The notes: generated by a model not told the origin, from the sequence alone. A DNA stretch of 64,000 nt from an uncultured Bacteroidales bacterium (GCA_905234765.1 CAJOIF010000015.1:2035-66034); one strand, 5' to 3'. Positions 14,994-24,410 are shown, numbered from the stretch's first letter. Translations and numbers: made by a program.

Positions 14994-16163
14994 TCAATTG
15001 TAAGCATGAACACCGCCCAAAAAAAGATTAACCCCGAAATAGGTGATCACCACGCTTAGGAAGGCAAGGATGCAGTAAATGTGGAAAAACATGGGCTTGT
15101 CGAATGATTTCCAAAGTTTCCCGTGTAGCGGCGCGGCATAAATAAGCAAGGTGATAAGCGCCCAAACCTCCTTAGGATCCCACGACCAGTAATTGCCCCA
15201 CGAGATGTTGGCCCACAACGCCCCGATGAAGATGCCAGAAGCGAGCAAGGCCACTGCAGGGTAGAGCATGGCCGTACTGGTAGCTTTCAGACGTTTTTGG
15301 CGAGTCAGGTCTTTCGGTCGGGACAATGCGATAATGCCGACGACCATAATCCCAAGCAGCAAGGCATAAGCGGTTACGATAGTCGAGATATGGATGCTGA
15401 ATAGGGGAGACCTTAGCACGGGCATCAGAGGATGGGTGAGCATCCTGATGTGGAGCACCACCATCAAAACGACGAGTACCGAAATCCACGACCACGTGAC
15501 CGCACGGAAAACCTTTCGCTGTTCGACAAGCATCGCCGCCAAAGCGACGAAAAGCACAGCATAGCCCGCGTAAGTCACCCCAATGCCCCAGGGGTCACGG
15601 GCGACATCAAGAACCGAGTTGCCGTGCTCGTCGTAGTCGCTTTGGTAGAAGCGGTAGTGCTTGTGTCTCAAGATGTGGTTCATTGAGATGACGGCATCTT
15701 TCTGCGTTTTGCCGTCATTGAGCCTAAGGTGACTCATATAATCCTTCGGCTTTCCGTTGTCGTATCGTTCGATTTCAAAACGGTCTAAAGTGAGGCTGAA
15801 AGGTAGTGTTGTTTTCGTTATCTCGTCGTTGTGCTTGATGAAGAAGTGACTGTTGGGCCGGTTGGGCTCCAGTTTCATCTTGCCGTGTTGCCCAGTGAGT
15901 TTGGTGAGCAGGGCACCCAGCAGGATTAGGAGGATGGCGAAATGCAGGGCGCAGACCGCCATCCTTTTCCACATACGACATTTCACCGCCATAATAATGA
16001 TAAGGCCTGCCATCACGGCCCACAGCCCTACGAACCACCATGCAGAATAGACATGGGCAAGGGCAAACTCTGAGCCATGCAGTTTCTCGATGATGGTGCC
16101 TGCTGCGAGGACGGCGATGAGGACGATGATAAGAACGGAGACAATATGACGGATTGATTTCAT
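14994..16163 (-). CDS. Compact CcsB/CcsA-like cytochrome c heme-attachment protein
   Basis: 389 residues. The N-terminal part (four or so membrane segments plus a periplasmic region around residues 95-190) resembles a shortened ResB/CcsB. The C-terminal part is CcsA: the heme-handling WWD motif WGNYWSWDPKEVWALITLL, a His-bearing segment before it (SPLFSIHISTIVTAYALL) and the conserved end TYFGVNLFLGGVHAY with the second His. System II cytochrome c synthesis needs both functions; known fused forms are about twice this length. It lies 12 bases after the di-heme oxidoreductase, a likely client. A TACCTTTG box ends four bases before its ATG. Confidence 0.85.
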   Translation of the reverse strand: MKSIRHIVSVLIIVLIAVLAAGTIIEKLHGSEFALAHVYSAWWFVGLWAVMAGLIIIMAVKCRMWKRMAVCALHFAILLILLGALLTKLTGQHGKMKLEPNRPNSHFFIKHNDEITKTTLPFSLTLDRFEIERYDNGKPKDYMSHLRLNDGKTQKDAVISMNHILRHKHYRFYQSDYDEHGNSVLDVARDPWGIGVTYAGYAVLFVALAAMLVEQRKVFRAVTWSWISVLVVLMVVLHIRMLTHPLMPVLRSPLFSIHISTIVTAYALLLGIMVVGIIALSRPKDLTRQKRLKATSTAMLYPAVALLASGIFIGALWANISWGNYWSWDPKEVWALITLLIYAAPLHGKLWKSFDKPMFFHIYCILAFLSVVITYFGVNLFLGGVHAYN

Positions 16164-16167
16164 GGCG

Positions 16168-16175
16168 CAAAGGTA
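16168..16175 (-). promoter_or_regulatory. Possible -7 box immediately before the ccsA-like ATG
   Basis: TACCTTTG on the minus strand ending four bases before the ATG; any transcript from it would be leaderless. It lies in the 12-base gap after the di-heme oxidoreductase stop. Confidence 0.35.
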
Positions 16176-17774
16176 TTAAATTGCGTCAATGAATTTCACT
16201 ACAGCATCGCGATCTTTTTTGTCAAGTTCGCGGAATTTCTCCACTGAATAGCGGGCATCGCTTTGCGGGTTGCCGTGCCACATAATGGCCTCAATGACGG
16301 TCTGTGCGCGGCAGTCGTGCAAACGATCACTACGGCCAGTGCAAACGGCTGACAATCCGCGTCCCCAAAGTGGTGTGGTGCGGCACCAGCCTGTGCGGAT
16401 GTCGTTCTCCATGTGGAGCTTGTGTTGGATGTAGTCGCTATAAGGCCAAATCTTCTGGTTGGGATAGCGCGGCAGACGCGGGTCGCTGTCAGCGAAGAAG
16501 CCTGTCGGGTCGGTGAAGTCGTCGTCGCCAGTCTGCCATGACGGACGGTGGCAGTAAGCGCAGCCCATTTGGGTGAACAGTTCCTTGCCCCGTTGCACCT
16601 CAGGGTCGTCAAGGTTACGAGCCGCGGGCACAGCCAGGCCACGGTGCCACACCATAAAGTTGACATAGTCTTCGTCTTTCATCTCTGGCACTTTCATCTC
16701 CGTGGGGATTTGGTCGTTCATCATCAGATAGTTGTAGATGTCGGTCTCCACGTTGCCTGTGAGGTTATACTGTGGGAAGTAGTTGTAGAACTCGGCCTGC
16801 ACATCGGGGTCTTGCGAAGCCTTTTGCGCGTAGGCGGCGGTCATGTAGTGACCCATTTTGGTGCGGTGCGTCACATTGGTGATGTTCCAGATGGCGTTGG
16901 CACCAGGAGCATCCTGCAAAGGACCGCGCGTAAGGGCGTAAGTGTACTTCTTAGGATGCGGCGTGTTGCCGTACAAACCCGTCGGAGCCCAGTCGGAGCC
17001 ATCCCACATGGAAGGATTGATACCGTTTTGCATATAGCCATCGTTGTATTCTTTTTGGTATTGTGCTTTCAGTGAGTCGTCGGGGATGGCATCGATGAGG
17101 CCGGTGCCGTAGATGCCGATGGTGGACTCAAGGCGGACCACCACGTCGCTGTAGGGAACGTCGTTGCCACCCACTTGCAACGGGACATAATATGCCGTTT
17201 CGGGGATGTAAACCTCGGGGTAGGTGAGGCTATAGGTCTCTCCATCAGGGAATTGGTTGCCCCATTCGTCGGTGTAAGCAAGCCAGTTGATTTGAATCTG
17301 GGTCTCGTCAATAGGGGCTTTAAAGGGTGCCACAGCTTTGGTTTGGGGCATCCCCGTAAGCGAGCTCAAATAGGTGTCGCTTCGGTCGGTGACGACAAGC
17401 AGGTAGCCGTTACCCCAATCATCGGCACGGTAGCGGTTCATGCGCATCCCATGGCCGTAACCAGGATGGCAGGCGATACAACTGCTGCGGATATAAAGCG
17501 GTCCAAGGCCGTTGAAAGGCTCGTTGTTTTGCGTGTAAGTACGCTCGAAGAAGTACTCGCCATACTTGAAGGCAGTGGTAAGTCCCGCCTGCTCGACGGC
17601 AGGAGTGGGGTCTTCGTAGGCGGTAGCTGAAGTATTGAAGGTGGTACCCAACTCGCCTCCAGCATAGGTTTCCTCGCCGACAATGGTCGGAACGGGTTCA
17701 TCATCATGCTTGCATGAGGAGATGGCTGTGACCAAAAGGCATCCTGTCAAAAAAAGTGCTAGTGGTTTTTTCAT
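16176..17774 (-). CDS. Di-heme oxidoreductase (DHOR/thiol oxidoreductase family) lipoprotein
   Basis: 532 residues from the ATG at 17772-17774; the slightly longer frame uses TTG. A lipoprotein signal (AISSC) leads to two c-type heme sites: SCIACHPGYGHG near residues 98-106 and CAYCHRPSW near 405. The domain order and motifs (FKYGEYFFERTY, RSSCIACH, GLIDAIPDD, WGRGLS, LHDCRAQTVIEAIMWHGN) match the DHOR (DUF1111) family, distantly related to MauG peroxidases. It is next to an imelysin gene, a pairing often seen in iron-related loci. The compact CcsB/CcsA protein downstream could attach its hemes. Confidence 0.9.
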   Translation of the reverse strand: MKKPLALFLTGCLLVTAISSCKHDDEPVPTIVGEETYAGGELGTTFNTSATAYEDPTPAVEQAGLTTAFKYGEYFFERTYTQNNEPFNGLGPLYIRSSCIACHPGYGHGMRMNRYRADDWGNGYLLVVTDRSDTYLSSLTGMPQTKAVAPFKAPIDETQIQINWLAYTDEWGNQFPDGETYSLTYPEVYIPETAYYVPLQVGGNDVPYSDVVVRLESTIGIYGTGLIDAIPDDSLKAQYQKEYNDGYMQNGINPSMWDGSDWAPTGLYGNTPHPKKYTYALTRGPLQDAPGANAIWNITNVTHRTKMGHYMTAAYAQKASQDPDVQAEFYNYFPQYNLTGNVETDIYNYLMMNDQIPTEMKVPEMKDEDYVNFMVWHRGLAVPAARNLDDPEVQRGKELFTQMGCAYCHRPSWQTGDDDFTDPTGFFADSDPRLPRYPNQKIWPYSDYIQHKLHMENDIRTGWCRTTPLWGRGLSAVCTGRSDRLHDCRAQTVIEAIMWHGNPQSDARYSVEKFRELDKKDRDAVVKFIDAI

Positions 17775-17786
17775 GTCTTTCAAGTT

Positions 17787-18956
17787 TTATTGGTTGTCTA
17801 TTTTAGCAAATTCTGCTTTTACTTCGGCCATCACATCGGAGAGGTCTTGGCAGGCTTCCATGGCTTTGCCGGCACTGGCATCGGCGTAATAGAGGACGAA
17901 AGGTGCCTTCATGGCCTGTATCTTTGTCAAAGCGTTTCCAATGGCATTCAAGGCCTTGGCATCCAGTTCGGCGTTGTTGTCCTTGATGTAAGTGTGCAGT
18001 GAGAGTGTCTCGTCTCTTTGACCTTCCATGCCGCCCATGTAGGCATTCTTGATGCTGGTAATATTGTCATAAAAGTCAATGATGGATTTTTGGCTGTAGG
18101 GTGATTCCACATAAGTCATATCTTCACCCGTGTGGCACTTGCCGATTTTGGAGGTACCCACCTCATCGGCGATGTCGATGCAGCCATCGGCAATGGCTTC
18201 AAGGGCATTGGTCAATGAGGCGTAGGTGCTACCAGCCTGGCCGCTTTGGATCATGTTGGTACCATAGGTGTTGTCGCTGCCGTTGACAGTGGTGTTGAGC
18301 TCCAACTCATCCATCAGGCTTTTGTGGGATTGGGGAGCGTTTTCGTTCCAGCTCACCTCCAATTGGAAGCAGCGGTTGCGAAGGTCGCGAGAGACAGCCA
18401 CGGCATAGACCATCATGTCGTTATTGAGATCGGCTACGTTGCGGGGATTTCCATTGCGGAAAAGGATGTATTCGATGCCATGGAAACCGAGCAGGGCGTT
18501 GCCAAGTTGTTCACCAGCTACGGTGCCGTCTTCGTCAGTGGCAAGTTGAGCAATCATATTGGGACTCGTCATCAAACGGTTGAAGGCGTCTTCGTCAAGC
18601 GGCCATGAGTCAATGTGTGGGTCGATGCCAAAGTCGGAGGCGGCACCAAAAAGGAAGGCTTCGCTCAACTCCCACCAGTGACGGGCTTCGAGGAAGGTGA
18701 CTGTGGCAGCATCCACGTTGACTTGGGTCATGTTGTCTTTCAAGGTCTCCAGATTCTCAACGAGAGCATCCGTCTTCTCGGCCAGTTTGGCATAGGTCGG
18801 ATATACCGTATGGTTAAGGTACTGCTTGATGATGGCCTCTTTCATTTCATTGTTGGCCTCATCGGTGGTCTCGTCGTTTTTGTTGCAGGAACTGAAGTTC
18901 GTTGCGAGCAAGGTTGATAGTATCATCAACGCTGCGGGTTTTAGGAATTTTTTCAT
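17787..18956 (-). CDS. Imelysin-family (M75) lipoprotein
   Basis: 389 residues. A lipoprotein signal (NFSSC) is followed by a helical imelysin domain with the signature GFHGIEYILF (GxHxxE) near residue 155. The repeated-half arrangement has HWWELSEAFLFG and FDPHIDSWP-like segments. Imelysins are iron-regulated periplasmic or surface proteins thought to take part in iron uptake; peptidase activity is doubtful. It lies between a porin-like gene (18 bases upstream) and the di-heme oxidoreductase (12 bases downstream), so all are likely one operon. Confidence 0.9.
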   Translation of the reverse strand: MKKFLKPAALMILSTLLATNFSSCNKNDETTDEANNEMKEAIIKQYLNHTVYPTYAKLAEKTDALVENLETLKDNMTQVNVDAATVTFLEARHWWELSEAFLFGAASDFGIDPHIDSWPLDEDAFNRLMTSPNMIAQLATDEDGTVAGEQLGNALLGFHGIEYILFRNGNPRNVADLNNDMMVYAVAVSRDLRNRCFQLEVSWNENAPQSHKSLMDELELNTTVNGSDNTYGTNMIQSGQAGSTYASLTNALEAIADGCIDIADEVGTSKIGKCHTGEDMTYVESPYSQKSIIDFYDNITSIKNAYMGGMEGQRDETLSLHTYIKDNNAELDAKALNAIGNALTKIQAMKAPFVLYYADASAGKAMEACQDLSDVMAEVKAEFAKIDNQ

Positions 18957-18974
18957 TGTATTAGTGTTTTAGTG

Positions 18975-20279
18975 TTATTTCGTGAAGAATCCGCTATACG
19001 CCACGCCCAACGAGAACATTGGTTCATCGTTGTATTGCTCCTTCAAAAAGCGTTTGGCGTATTCTGCCTTTATGACGACCTGTTTGATGGGATAGTAGTT
19101 CATGCCGAGGGTCATCACGTGGCGTTCAGTCCATTGATAGTCGGTGAGAGCGTTGGCAGTGGGGATGTAACTGTCATAATAGTCGTAACGGCCAAAGAGA
19201 TAAAGCTTTTGGTTGCCAGTGTTTCTCATCGGGTGCAGGATGTCATAGGCCATCTCGCCGCCATAGGCGATGGCTGCCTCTCCCACCAACGAACGCGGGT
19301 AGGGCGAAAAACTTTGGTGATTTTGGTTTTTGTTCCACGACGAGATGAGACTGGCATCGCTGAGGTGTCCGTAGTCGAAATTACCGCGCACCACAAATCC
19401 ATGACCTTTGTAGTCGAACTCCGCTGTGCCGATGGCGACCGTACCTTTCACGTCCTTGTATTGGCTCGTCTCGCTGAACTCGTTGGTGACAATGTCATTA
19501 TTAAAGGTGTTGCCCACATAGCCGCTCACGCCCCAGTGGAAATTATGGATGCTGTAGTTATCAATGCGCAAGGCACCTGCCAAATGATTGGCCACACGGA
19601 ACTTATAACCCGAGGCAGAGCCGTTCTTCACCCAGTTGGCGTTGTTGAACATATTGGAATTCAAGGCAGGCACCACAATGGCTTCATAGCGCCAACTCCC
19701 CAACTTTCCCCAAAGGCTGATACCTGTCTCATGCCAAGTGCAGGGTAGGATATTGAATTCTCCTTCAGGACGGTAGCAGGTGAAGAACTGCGTGGGCAAG
19801 TGGGCGTTGTTGGTCTGCCCGACAGGCACGATGATATGTCCCATGCGGATGTTGAAGCCTTTGCCGAACGACTTCTGGATCCAAAACTGCTCCAGAGCCA
19901 CCTCGCCACCGCGTTCGATTTCATGCTCAAATTCACCAGTTTCCTCAGCCTCGATCTCAACGGCCACTTCGTTGCCGCCATGTTCAAACTCGATTTCACT
20001 GCCCATGCTCCAGCCTTTGCCAAAGTTGTATCCGATATTTATGACCTCATGGGGCAGGTCCACTCGTCCATGGCCTTTGGCATCTTTGTAACGCTCGGCA
20101 TGGGAATAGCGGAACATGTTGTCGCTGTAGAAGTTGCGGGTATAGACGGCCTCGCCGTAGCCACCGATGGTTAATCGGGGCTTCTTTTCCACGGCGGTGT
20201 CGTTGGTTTGCGCTTGCAACGGCAGGGTACCCAATGCCAAGCCGAGAAGAGCGCATTTGACAATTGCTTTGGCTTTCAT
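18975..20279 (-). CDS. Porin-like outer membrane beta-barrel protein
   Basis: 434 residues with a signal peptide (cleaved near LQAQ). It then has alternating aromatic-ended strands typical of a barrel, starting with LTIGGYGEAVYTRNF and ending in SLGVAYSGFFTK. An acidic, His-bearing loop at about residues 105-130 (EFEHGGNEVAVEIEAEETGE) and the HxxxE-rich region near it could bind cations. The pattern fits phosphate/carbohydrate-type porins of Bacteroidetes, but the substrate is unknown. As the first gene of the imelysin-DHOR-ccsA group it probably supplies the outer-membrane channel. Confidence 0.8.
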   Translation of the reverse strand: MKAKAIVKCALLGLALGTLPLQAQTNDTAVEKKPRLTIGGYGEAVYTRNFYSDNMFRYSHAERYKDAKGHGRVDLPHEVINIGYNFGKGWSMGSEIEFEHGGNEVAVEIEAEETGEFEHEIERGGEVALEQFWIQKSFGKGFNIRMGHIIVPVGQTNNAHLPTQFFTCYRPEGEFNILPCTWHETGISLWGKLGSWRYEAIVVPALNSNMFNNANWVKNGSASGYKFRVANHLAGALRIDNYSIHNFHWGVSGYVGNTFNNDIVTNEFSETSQYKDVKGTVAIGTAEFDYKGHGFVVRGNFDYGHLSDASLISSWNKNQNHQSFSPYPRSLVGEAAIAYGGEMAYDILHPMRNTGNQKLYLFGRYDYYDSYIPTANALTDYQWTERHVMTLGMNYYPIKQVVIKAEYAKRFLKEQYNDEPMFSLGVAYSGFFTK

Positions 20280-20402
20280 GACGGAATGCTATTATCTGTT
20301 TCGGTTGCAAAAATCGACATTCCGTCAACGCTGTTTCCTCCCTATTGTTTGGGATTTTTGAAATGTAGCATAGTCAAAAATGATGAGTCGTGGCTTTTTT
20401 TG

Positions 20403-20410
20403 TACTTTTG
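20403..20410 (+). promoter_or_regulatory. -7 box for the YjbR-like gene
   Basis: TACTTTTG after a run of seven T, five bases before the ATG at 20416. Confidence 0.55.
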
Positions 20411-20415
20411 CAGCC

Positions 20416-20769
20416 ATGAATATTGAAGACTTTCGTGAATACTGCCTCTCGTTAGGTGATGTTGAGGAAAAGTTGCCCTTCGCCAAGATGCCAGGAGGCG
20501 ACACGGTGCTGGCTTTTTATGTCAACGGTCACACGTTTTGTTATTGCGAAATCGACGACTTCAGGACCGTCATTGTGAAATGCCAAACCGAGCGCATCCC
20601 TGAACTAATGGAAACCACCAAAGGGGTATGTCCGCCCGACAATCATTTCAACGCCAAGTATTGGATAGGTATGGAAGTACAAGTCGTTGAAGCGGAAACG
20701 CTGAAAGCGTTGGTCGCCAATTCATACGAGATTGTGCGGGCAAAATACAAAAGAAGGCTTCACTCGTGA
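20416..20769 (+). CDS. MmcQ/YjbR family protein
   Basis: 117 residues, one YjbR (DUF419) domain, a double-wing fold thought to bind DNA. Diagnostic pieces are FREYCLSLGDVEEKLPFA, PFAKMPGGDTVLAFYV, VIVKCQTERIPEL and HFNAKYWIGMEV. The ATG at 20416 follows a promoter box by five bases, and the longer frame would run through it. It stands alone between a divergent porin gene and a convergent SulP transporter. Cellular role unknown. Confidence 0.88.
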   Translation: MNIEDFREYCLSLGDVEEKLPFAKMPGGDTVLAFYVNGHTFCYCEIDDFRTVIVKCQTERIPELMETTKGVCPPDNHFNAKYWIGMEVQVVEAETLKALVANSYEIVRAKYKRRLHS

Positions 20770-20779
20770 TGACGCCCGT

Positions 20780-22447
20780 CTATTGGATATTCTCCTCGTT
20801 GAGGGCTTCCTTCGCGTGCGCCAAAGCCGCATCGAAGTTGTCGTGAATGTTGCCCTTGCCGATGAGGAAAGTGATGCGGCACTTGTCGAGCGACTTGCGG
20901 ACATTAGGCTGAACGCCCGAAAGGATGATCTTCTTGTTGTCGGTCTTGAGTGATTTTATGGCTTCACGGAAGTTTCGTTCGCCAGTCTCGTCCATAAACG
21001 GCACGTGTCGCATTCTGATAATCAGTATCTTGGTGGAATCTGGACGACCTTTCAGTACCTCACTGAACTTCTTTGCTGCGCCAAAGAAGAACGGCCCGCT
21101 GATTTCGTAAATCTCGATGCCTTCTGGGATGTTGTCGTAGTTTTCCATCGTATTGGTATCCAAGTCGTTCTTCAAAATGGCTTCACCGTTGTCGGCCATG
21201 CGCTTCATGAACATCAGCGATGCCAGCACAATGCCGACCTCAATGGCCACTGTCAGATCGACGAGCACGGTAAGGAAGAAGGTGACAAGCAAAATGATGA
21301 TATCGTAGGGTGAACCGCGGAGGATGGAGGCAAAACTGCGCCATTCACTCATATTGTAAGCCACCACGATAAGGATGCCCGCGAGGCACGACATGGGAAT
21401 CATCTTCGCATAGTTTCCCAAGCATAACATAATGAGCAGTAGGGTGATGGCATGGACAATGCCCGCAACGGGAGTACGGCCCCCGTTCTTGATGTTGGTG
21501 GCGGTGCGGGCGATGGCACCTGTGGCCGGAATGCCTCCGAACAAAGGCGCGACGATGTTGGCAATGCCCTGTCCAATCAATTCGGTGTTGCTGCGGTGCT
21601 GGCTACCAATCATACCATCGGCAACAACCGCTGACAGCAACGATTCGATGGAACCGAGCAAGGCAATAGTGATGGCAGGCTGTATGTAGTTTCCGAAATT
21701 CTCCCAATGGACTTGAGGGATGCTTAACGCAAGACTGCCTTTGATTTCGCCAAACATGCTTTCGATGGTGGTCACCGGAATGTCGAAAATGGCTACCACA
21801 GCTGAAACAAGGATGATGGCCACAAACGAGCCTGGAATCTTGTTTGTTAACTTATTGATTATGATGCTTATGAGAATGGTTGCGACCGTAATTCCCAATG
21901 CCCAGTAGTTGGTTGTGCCGAGATTGTCGATGTAAACCGCCCACTTGTCAATGAATGCGGCAGGCACCTCGGCAATTTCAAGCCCGAGGGCATCTTTGAT
22001 CTGAGTTGAGAAGATGGTAAGCGCGATACCACTGGTGAATCCGACCACCAAGGGATGTGGTATGAAACGTAATAGTGAGCCTAGTTTCAACAGACCGAAC
22101 ATGATCATGAACATGCCCGCCAAGATGGTGGAAATCATCAGTCCGTCGAGGCCGTATTGCGATACAACACCTGCGATGATGATGACAAATGCTCCCGTAG
22201 GTCCGCCAATCTGCACGCGGCTACCGCCCAACAATGAAATCAGGAATCCCGCAACAATGGCAGTCACGATGCCCTTCTCAGGCGACACACCCGAGGCCAC
22301 CGCAAACGCAATGGCCAGTGGAAGAGCCACGATGCCCACGATGATGCCCGAAAACAAATCCTTTGTGAATTGCTTTTTGGTATATCCCTTCTTCAGCACA
22401 CTGAAAAATTTAGGATAGAAAATGTCTTGTATCTGAATTTTAGCCAT
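20780..22447 (-). CDS. SulP-family anion transporter with STAS domain
   Basis: 555 residues. The membrane part (about 20-420) has the SulP signatures DLFSGIIVGIVALPLAIAFAVASG and GRTPVAGIVHAI together with the GSIESLLSAVVADGM segment. The C-terminal cytosolic STAS domain (about 440-555) contains HVPFMDETGERNF, the phosphorylation/regulatory loop region. It imports sulfate, bicarbonate or a dicarboxylate; specificity cannot be read from the sequence. A promoter box lies at 22471-22478, and the gene is convergent with the YjbR gene. Confidence 0.93.
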   Translation of the reverse strand: MAKIQIQDIFYPKFFSVLKKGYTKKQFTKDLFSGIIVGIVALPLAIAFAVASGVSPEKGIVTAIVAGFLISLLGGSRVQIGGPTGAFVIIIAGVVSQYGLDGLMISTILAGMFMIMFGLLKLGSLLRFIPHPLVVGFTSGIALTIFSTQIKDALGLEIAEVPAAFIDKWAVYIDNLGTTNYWALGITVATILISIIINKLTNKIPGSFVAIILVSAVVAIFDIPVTTIESMFGEIKGSLALSIPQVHWENFGNYIQPAITIALLGSIESLLSAVVADGMIGSQHRSNTELIGQGIANIVAPLFGGIPATGAIARTATNIKNGGRTPVAGIVHAITLLLIMLCLGNYAKMIPMSCLAGILIVVAYNMSEWRSFASILRGSPYDIIILLVTFFLTVLVDLTVAIEVGIVLASLMFMKRMADNGEAILKNDLDTNTMENYDNIPEGIEIYEISGPFFFGAAKKFSEVLKGRPDSTKILIIRMRHVPFMDETGERNFREAIKSLKTDNKKIILSGVQPNVRKSLDKCRITFLIGKGNIHDNFDAALAHAKEALNEENIQ

Positions 22448-22470
22448 TTAGTTAGTCTTGAAATCGGGAG

Positions 22471-22478
22471 CAAATATA
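22471..22478 (-). promoter_or_regulatory. -7 box for the SulP transporter
   Basis: TATATTTG on the minus strand, 23 bases upstream of the SulP ATG. Confidence 0.5.
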
Positions 22479-22567
22479 AAGAATATTTGAACCCTGCAAA
22501 AATTCTTTGGCGATAACTTTTTCTATTAAAAATTTGCTGTTTTCACTTTCCGTTTTCGACAATTTAT

Positions 22568-22575
22568 TACTTTTG
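22568..22575 (+). promoter_or_regulatory. -7 box for the argS operon
   Basis: TACTTTTG, 21 bases before the ATG at 22597; it lies inside the longer open frame, fixing the argS start. Confidence 0.6.
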
Positions 22576-22596
22576 CACCAATGTAAAACTAGAGTT

Positions 22597-24408
22597 ATGT
22601 TAGAAGAAGTATTAAGACAGTTATTCATAAAGTCGTTTAAGAGTTTATACGGACAGGAACCGCCTGTGCAGCAGGTGAATTTTCAGAAGACACGCCCCGA
22701 GTTTGAGGGCGATATGACCATTGTAGTGTTCCCCTTTGGTAAATTGGCGGGTCGCAATCCTGAGCAACTGGCCAACGAGATGGGTGCCGAGATGATCAAG
22801 GAGTCGGATATGATTGCCAAGTTCAATGTGGTGAAAGGCTTTCTTAACCTGTTGATTTCCGACAAGTTCTGGATGGGTTTCTTCAAGGTCAACCACGAGA
22901 ACCGCGAGTTTGGTCGAAAGCCTGTTTCAGGAAAAGCTGTGGTGGTGGAGTATTCGTCGCCCAACACGAACAAGCCTTTGCATCTGGGTCATATCCGTAA
23001 CAACCTCCTTGGTTGGAGCGTGTCGGAAATCATGAAGGCCAATGGCAAGAACGTGGTGCGCGTCAATCTGGTGAACGACCGCGGCATCCACATCTGCAAG
23101 AGCATGTTGGCTTGGCAGAAGTGGGGCAATGGTTGCACGCCTGAATCGACAGGCAAGAAGGGCGACCACCTCATCGGCGACTTCTATGTGCTGTTCGACA
23201 AGAAATATAAAGAGGAGTTGAAAACCCTGCTTCCTGAGAACTTCGCCACTTTGAGCGAGAAAGAACAGGAAGAGGCCAAAGCCAAAGCTGAAGCCGAGTC
23301 GAAGCTGATGCAGGAAGCCCGCGAGATGCTGGTGAAATGGGAAGCCAACGACCCCGAAGTACGCCACTTGTGGGAGACGATGAACCAATGGGTGTATGAC
23401 GGCTTTGATGTGACTTACAAGCGTTTGGGCGTGGCCTTCGAGAAGATATACTATGAGTCACAGACCTATCTTTTGGGCAAGGCACTTGTGCAAGAAGGTT
23501 TGGACAAAGGCGTGCTCTATCGCCGCGAGGATAACTCCGTGTGGTGCGATCTCCGCGACGAGGGCTTGGACGAAAAACTCCTGCTCCGTCGCGATGGTAC
23601 CTCGGTCTATATGACTCAAGACCTTGGTACAGCGCAACTGCGCTATAACGAATACGACCCCGAGAAGTTGATTTATGTCGTGGGCAATGAGCAGATTTAC
23701 CACTTTGATGTGCTGAAGCGCGTGTTGGTGCGCCTTGGTCGTGAGTGGGGCAATGACATCGAACATTTGTCTTACGGCATGGTGGAACTGCCCAACGGCA
23801 AGATGAAGTCGCGCGAGGGCACCGTGGTCGATGCCGACGACCTCATGGACGAGATGGTGTCCACGGCCAAGGCTGTCTCCGACGAACTCGGCAAGGCCAA
23901 AGACCTGTCGCCCGAGGAAGCAGACAAGCTGTATCACACCATCGGTTTGGGTGCCTTGAAGTATTTCATCCTCAAGGTCGACCCGAAGAAGACTATGCTG
24001 TTCAACCCCGAGGAGTCCATTGACTTCAACGGCAACACGGGTCCGTTCGTGCAATACACCCATGCCCGTATCTGCTCGGTGCTGCGCAAGGCAGAGGAGC
24101 AAGGCATCAAACTCGAAAGCGAGGTGAAAGTCAGTGACTTGCAGCCGAAGGAAAAGGAAATCATCGTGATGATGTACGGCTGGCCGATGGTTTTGAACCA
24201 AGCCGCTGAGAACCGCAGTCCCGCGATGGTCGCCAATTTCATTTTCGACCTGGCCAAGGAATTCAACCAGTTCTACCAGGAGTGCAGCATCCTGAAAGAA
24301 CCCGATGCCGACCGCCGCATGTTCCGCTTGCAGGTCTGCGATATGGTCGCGGCACTGCTGCGCAATGCGTCTGAATTGTTGGGAATTGGTATGCCGGAGA
24401 GAATGTAA
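22597..24408 (+). CDS. argS: Arginyl-tRNA synthetase
   Basis: 603 residues. This class I synthetase charges tRNA-Arg. The N-terminal Add-1 domain (about 1-110) recognises the tRNA. The HIGH motif appears as PLHLGHIRNN, the KMSKS-like loop as GKMKSREGTVVDADDL, and the C-terminal anticodon-binding DALR domain begins at about 480 (TGPFVQYTHARICSVLRK). The start follows the promoter box at 22568-22575. It is followed two bases later by rsmE, so they form one operon with the DUF4159 gene. Confidence 0.97.
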   Translation: MLEEVLRQLFIKSFKSLYGQEPPVQQVNFQKTRPEFEGDMTIVVFPFGKLAGRNPEQLANEMGAEMIKESDMIAKFNVVKGFLNLLISDKFWMGFFKVNHENREFGRKPVSGKAVVVEYSSPNTNKPLHLGHIRNNLLGWSVSEIMKANGKNVVRVNLVNDRGIHICKSMLAWQKWGNGCTPESTGKKGDHLIGDFYVLFDKKYKEELKTLLPENFATLSEKEQEEAKAKAEAESKLMQEAREMLVKWEANDPEVRHLWETMNQWVYDGFDVTYKRLGVAFEKIYYESQTYLLGKALVQEGLDKGVLYRREDNSVWCDLRDEGLDEKLLLRRDGTSVYMTQDLGTAQLRYNEYDPEKLIYVVGNEQIYHFDVLKRVLVRLGREWGNDIEHLSYGMVELPNGKMKSREGTVVDADDLMDEMVSTAKAVSDELGKAKDLSPEEADKLYHTIGLGALKYFILKVDPKKTMLFNPEESIDFNGNTGPFVQYTHARICSVLRKAEEQGIKLESEVKVSDLQPKEKEIIVMMYGWPMVLNQAAENRSPAMVANFIFDLAKEFNQFYQECSILKEPDADRRMFRLQVCDMVAALLRNASELLGIGMPERM

Positions 24409-24410
24409 TC

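Noticed and set aside
23458..24201. A 247-codon open frame opposite argS
   Set aside because: It lies entirely inside a textbook argS and shows shadow-type composition.
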